From the NCBI RefSeq assembly GCF_025567085.1, contig NZ_JAOQJN010000002.1, positions 124,001-188,000 of the forward strand: 64,000 bases of DNA, read 5' to 3'. A program made the translations under genes and the position numbers. Every line of letters starts with the position of its first letter. Position 1 is the stretch's first letter. This DNA is from Bovifimicola ammoniilytica (GTDB lineage: Bacteria > Bacillota > Clostridia > Lachnospirales > Lachnospiraceae). Shown here piece after piece: positions 63,271 to 64,000 of the stretch. The notes below the pieces were generated by a model. It saw nothing but the letters and a program-made list of their open reading frames with translations, did not search any database and was not told where the DNA came from.

Positions 63271-64000
63271 AAATATTGAAAACTTTATTGGTTGTGAATC
63301 TGATTTTGAAAATGCGGATATTGTTATATTTGGTGCTCCATTTGATTCGACAACATCATACAGACCTGGTACACGTTTTGCAAGTAAGACAATAAGAAGT
63401 GAGTCATATGGAATTGAGACATATAGTCCATATCAGGACAGAGATTTAGAGGATATTAAGGTATTCGATGGCGGGGATATAGAACTGCCATTTGGCAATC
63501 CGAGAAAAGCTCTTGATATGATTGGTGAAAGGACTGCTTTAATTCTTGAAAATGGAAAGATACCATGTATGATCGGTGGAGAACATTTAGTGACATTAGG
63601 TGCATTTGAAAAGGTTTATGAAAAATATCCGAATGTAAGGGTGATCCATTTCGATGCCCATACAGACCTGAGAGATGAGTATTTAGGTGAAAATCTTTCA
63701 CATGCTTCAGTTATCAGAAGAATATGGGACCTTGTAGGAGATGACAGAATATATCAGTTCGGTATAAGAAGTGGTGAAAGAAATGAATTCTACTGGGCAA
63801 AAGAACATACAACACTTAATAAGTTCAATTTTGACAGATTAGAAGATGCTATAAGAGAATGTAAAGGTTATCCGGTATATTTTACTATCGATTTAGATGT
63901 GTTAGATCCATCGATATTTCCTGGAACAGGAACTCCGGAAGCTGGAGGCGTTACATTCCTAGAACTTCTCAGTGCGATTATAAAAGTATCAGAATTAAAT
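63260..64000 (+). CDS. speB: Agmatinase, 3'-truncated by the window end
   Basis: ATG at 63260 with GAGGAG upstream, inside the end of speE. The frame is open to base 64000 (247 codons). It is an arginase-fold Mn enzyme turning agmatine into putrescine and urea: GAPFDSTTSYRPGTRFAS, IGGEHLVTLGAF, VIHFDAHTDLRDEY and FTIDLDVLDPSIFPGTGTPE supply the manganese ligands. It supplies the putrescine used by speE. Only the C-terminus is missing. Confidence 0.95.
   Translation, partial: MWNRNIENFIGCESDFENADIVIFGAPFDSTTSYRPGTRFASKTIRSESYGIETYSPYQDRDLEDIKVFDGGDIELPFGNPRKALDMIGERTALILENGKIPCMIGGEHLVTLGAFEKVYEKYPNVRVIHFDAHTDLRDEYLGENLSHASVIRRIWDLVGDDRIYQFGIRSGERNEFYWAKEHTTLNKFNFDRLEDAIRECKGYPVYFTIDLDVLDPSIFPGTGTPEAGGVTFLELLSAIIKVSELN

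Overview
The window is low-GC, AT-rich DNA that is densely coded, mostly on the + strand, with Gram-positive sigma-A promoters, strong Shine-Dalgarno (SD) sites and intrinsic terminators. Gene content (GGGtGRT/NifU-like pair, T-box thrS, Liv operon, AP2-repeat protein, MshEN-CheX/CheY pair, Nim-like flavoprotein, SpoIID and SleB-like wall proteins, VTC/DUF4956 pair) fits a gut Clostridia member of the Lachnospiraceae, perhaps near Lachnospira/[Eubacterium]. The genus is an inference. No rRNA, tRNA, CRISPR array, prophage or intact insertion sequence was seen.

Layout. 0-3.7 kb: end of a GH25 lysozyme, a Nudix hydrolase, an Asn/Tyr/Gly-repeat zinc-ribbon membrane protein, and the NifU-like/GGGtGRT pair. 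3.7-6.3 kb is accessory: a small membrane protein, a gene remnant, a possible antisense micro-peptide, and an AbiEi/AbiEii pair whose toxin looks C-terminally short. 6.3-15.5 kb: Nim-like protein, truA, mgtE behind a structured leader with a terminator, a GGDEF-EAL protein, a YdcF-like protein, and thrS behind a T-box. 15.5-20.1 kb: M15 peptidase, double-Nudix protein, patatin, trxA-trxB, RHH protein. 20.1-25.7 kb: livJ-H-M-G-F and a cytidylate-kinase-like gene. 25.9-32.4 kb: degenerate rubrerythrin, then a two-component system and a fused MacB-type ABC transporter, separated by a 27-bp tandem repeat. 33-40.8 kb: ilvN, ilvC, a beta-propeller/ECF sigma/putative anti-sigma set, leuC-leuD. 40.9-48.6 kb: AP2-repeat protein (-), SleB-like hydrolase, thrC, CheY/MshEN-CheX pair (-), a decayed two-component system, VTC-DUF4956. 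48.7-56.7 kb: galM, yfbR-like, topB, glmS, a hexapeptide acyltransferase-like gene, prfC. 56.7-64 kb: 6S RNA, a SpoIID protein, and the polyamine operon speD-speA-speE-speB (speB cut by the window end) behind a long hairpin-rich leader.

The items most worth following are two leaders with attenuator-like terminators that I cannot assign to a known class (upstream of mgtE and speD), a 135-bp multi-hairpin repeat present twice and each time directly after an intrinsic terminator, and the in-frame 27-bp tandem repeat that runs into the start codon of the fused ABC transporter. Many genes have an ATGGAG-type SD whose ATG is a decoy start; I moved several starts downstream for this reason.
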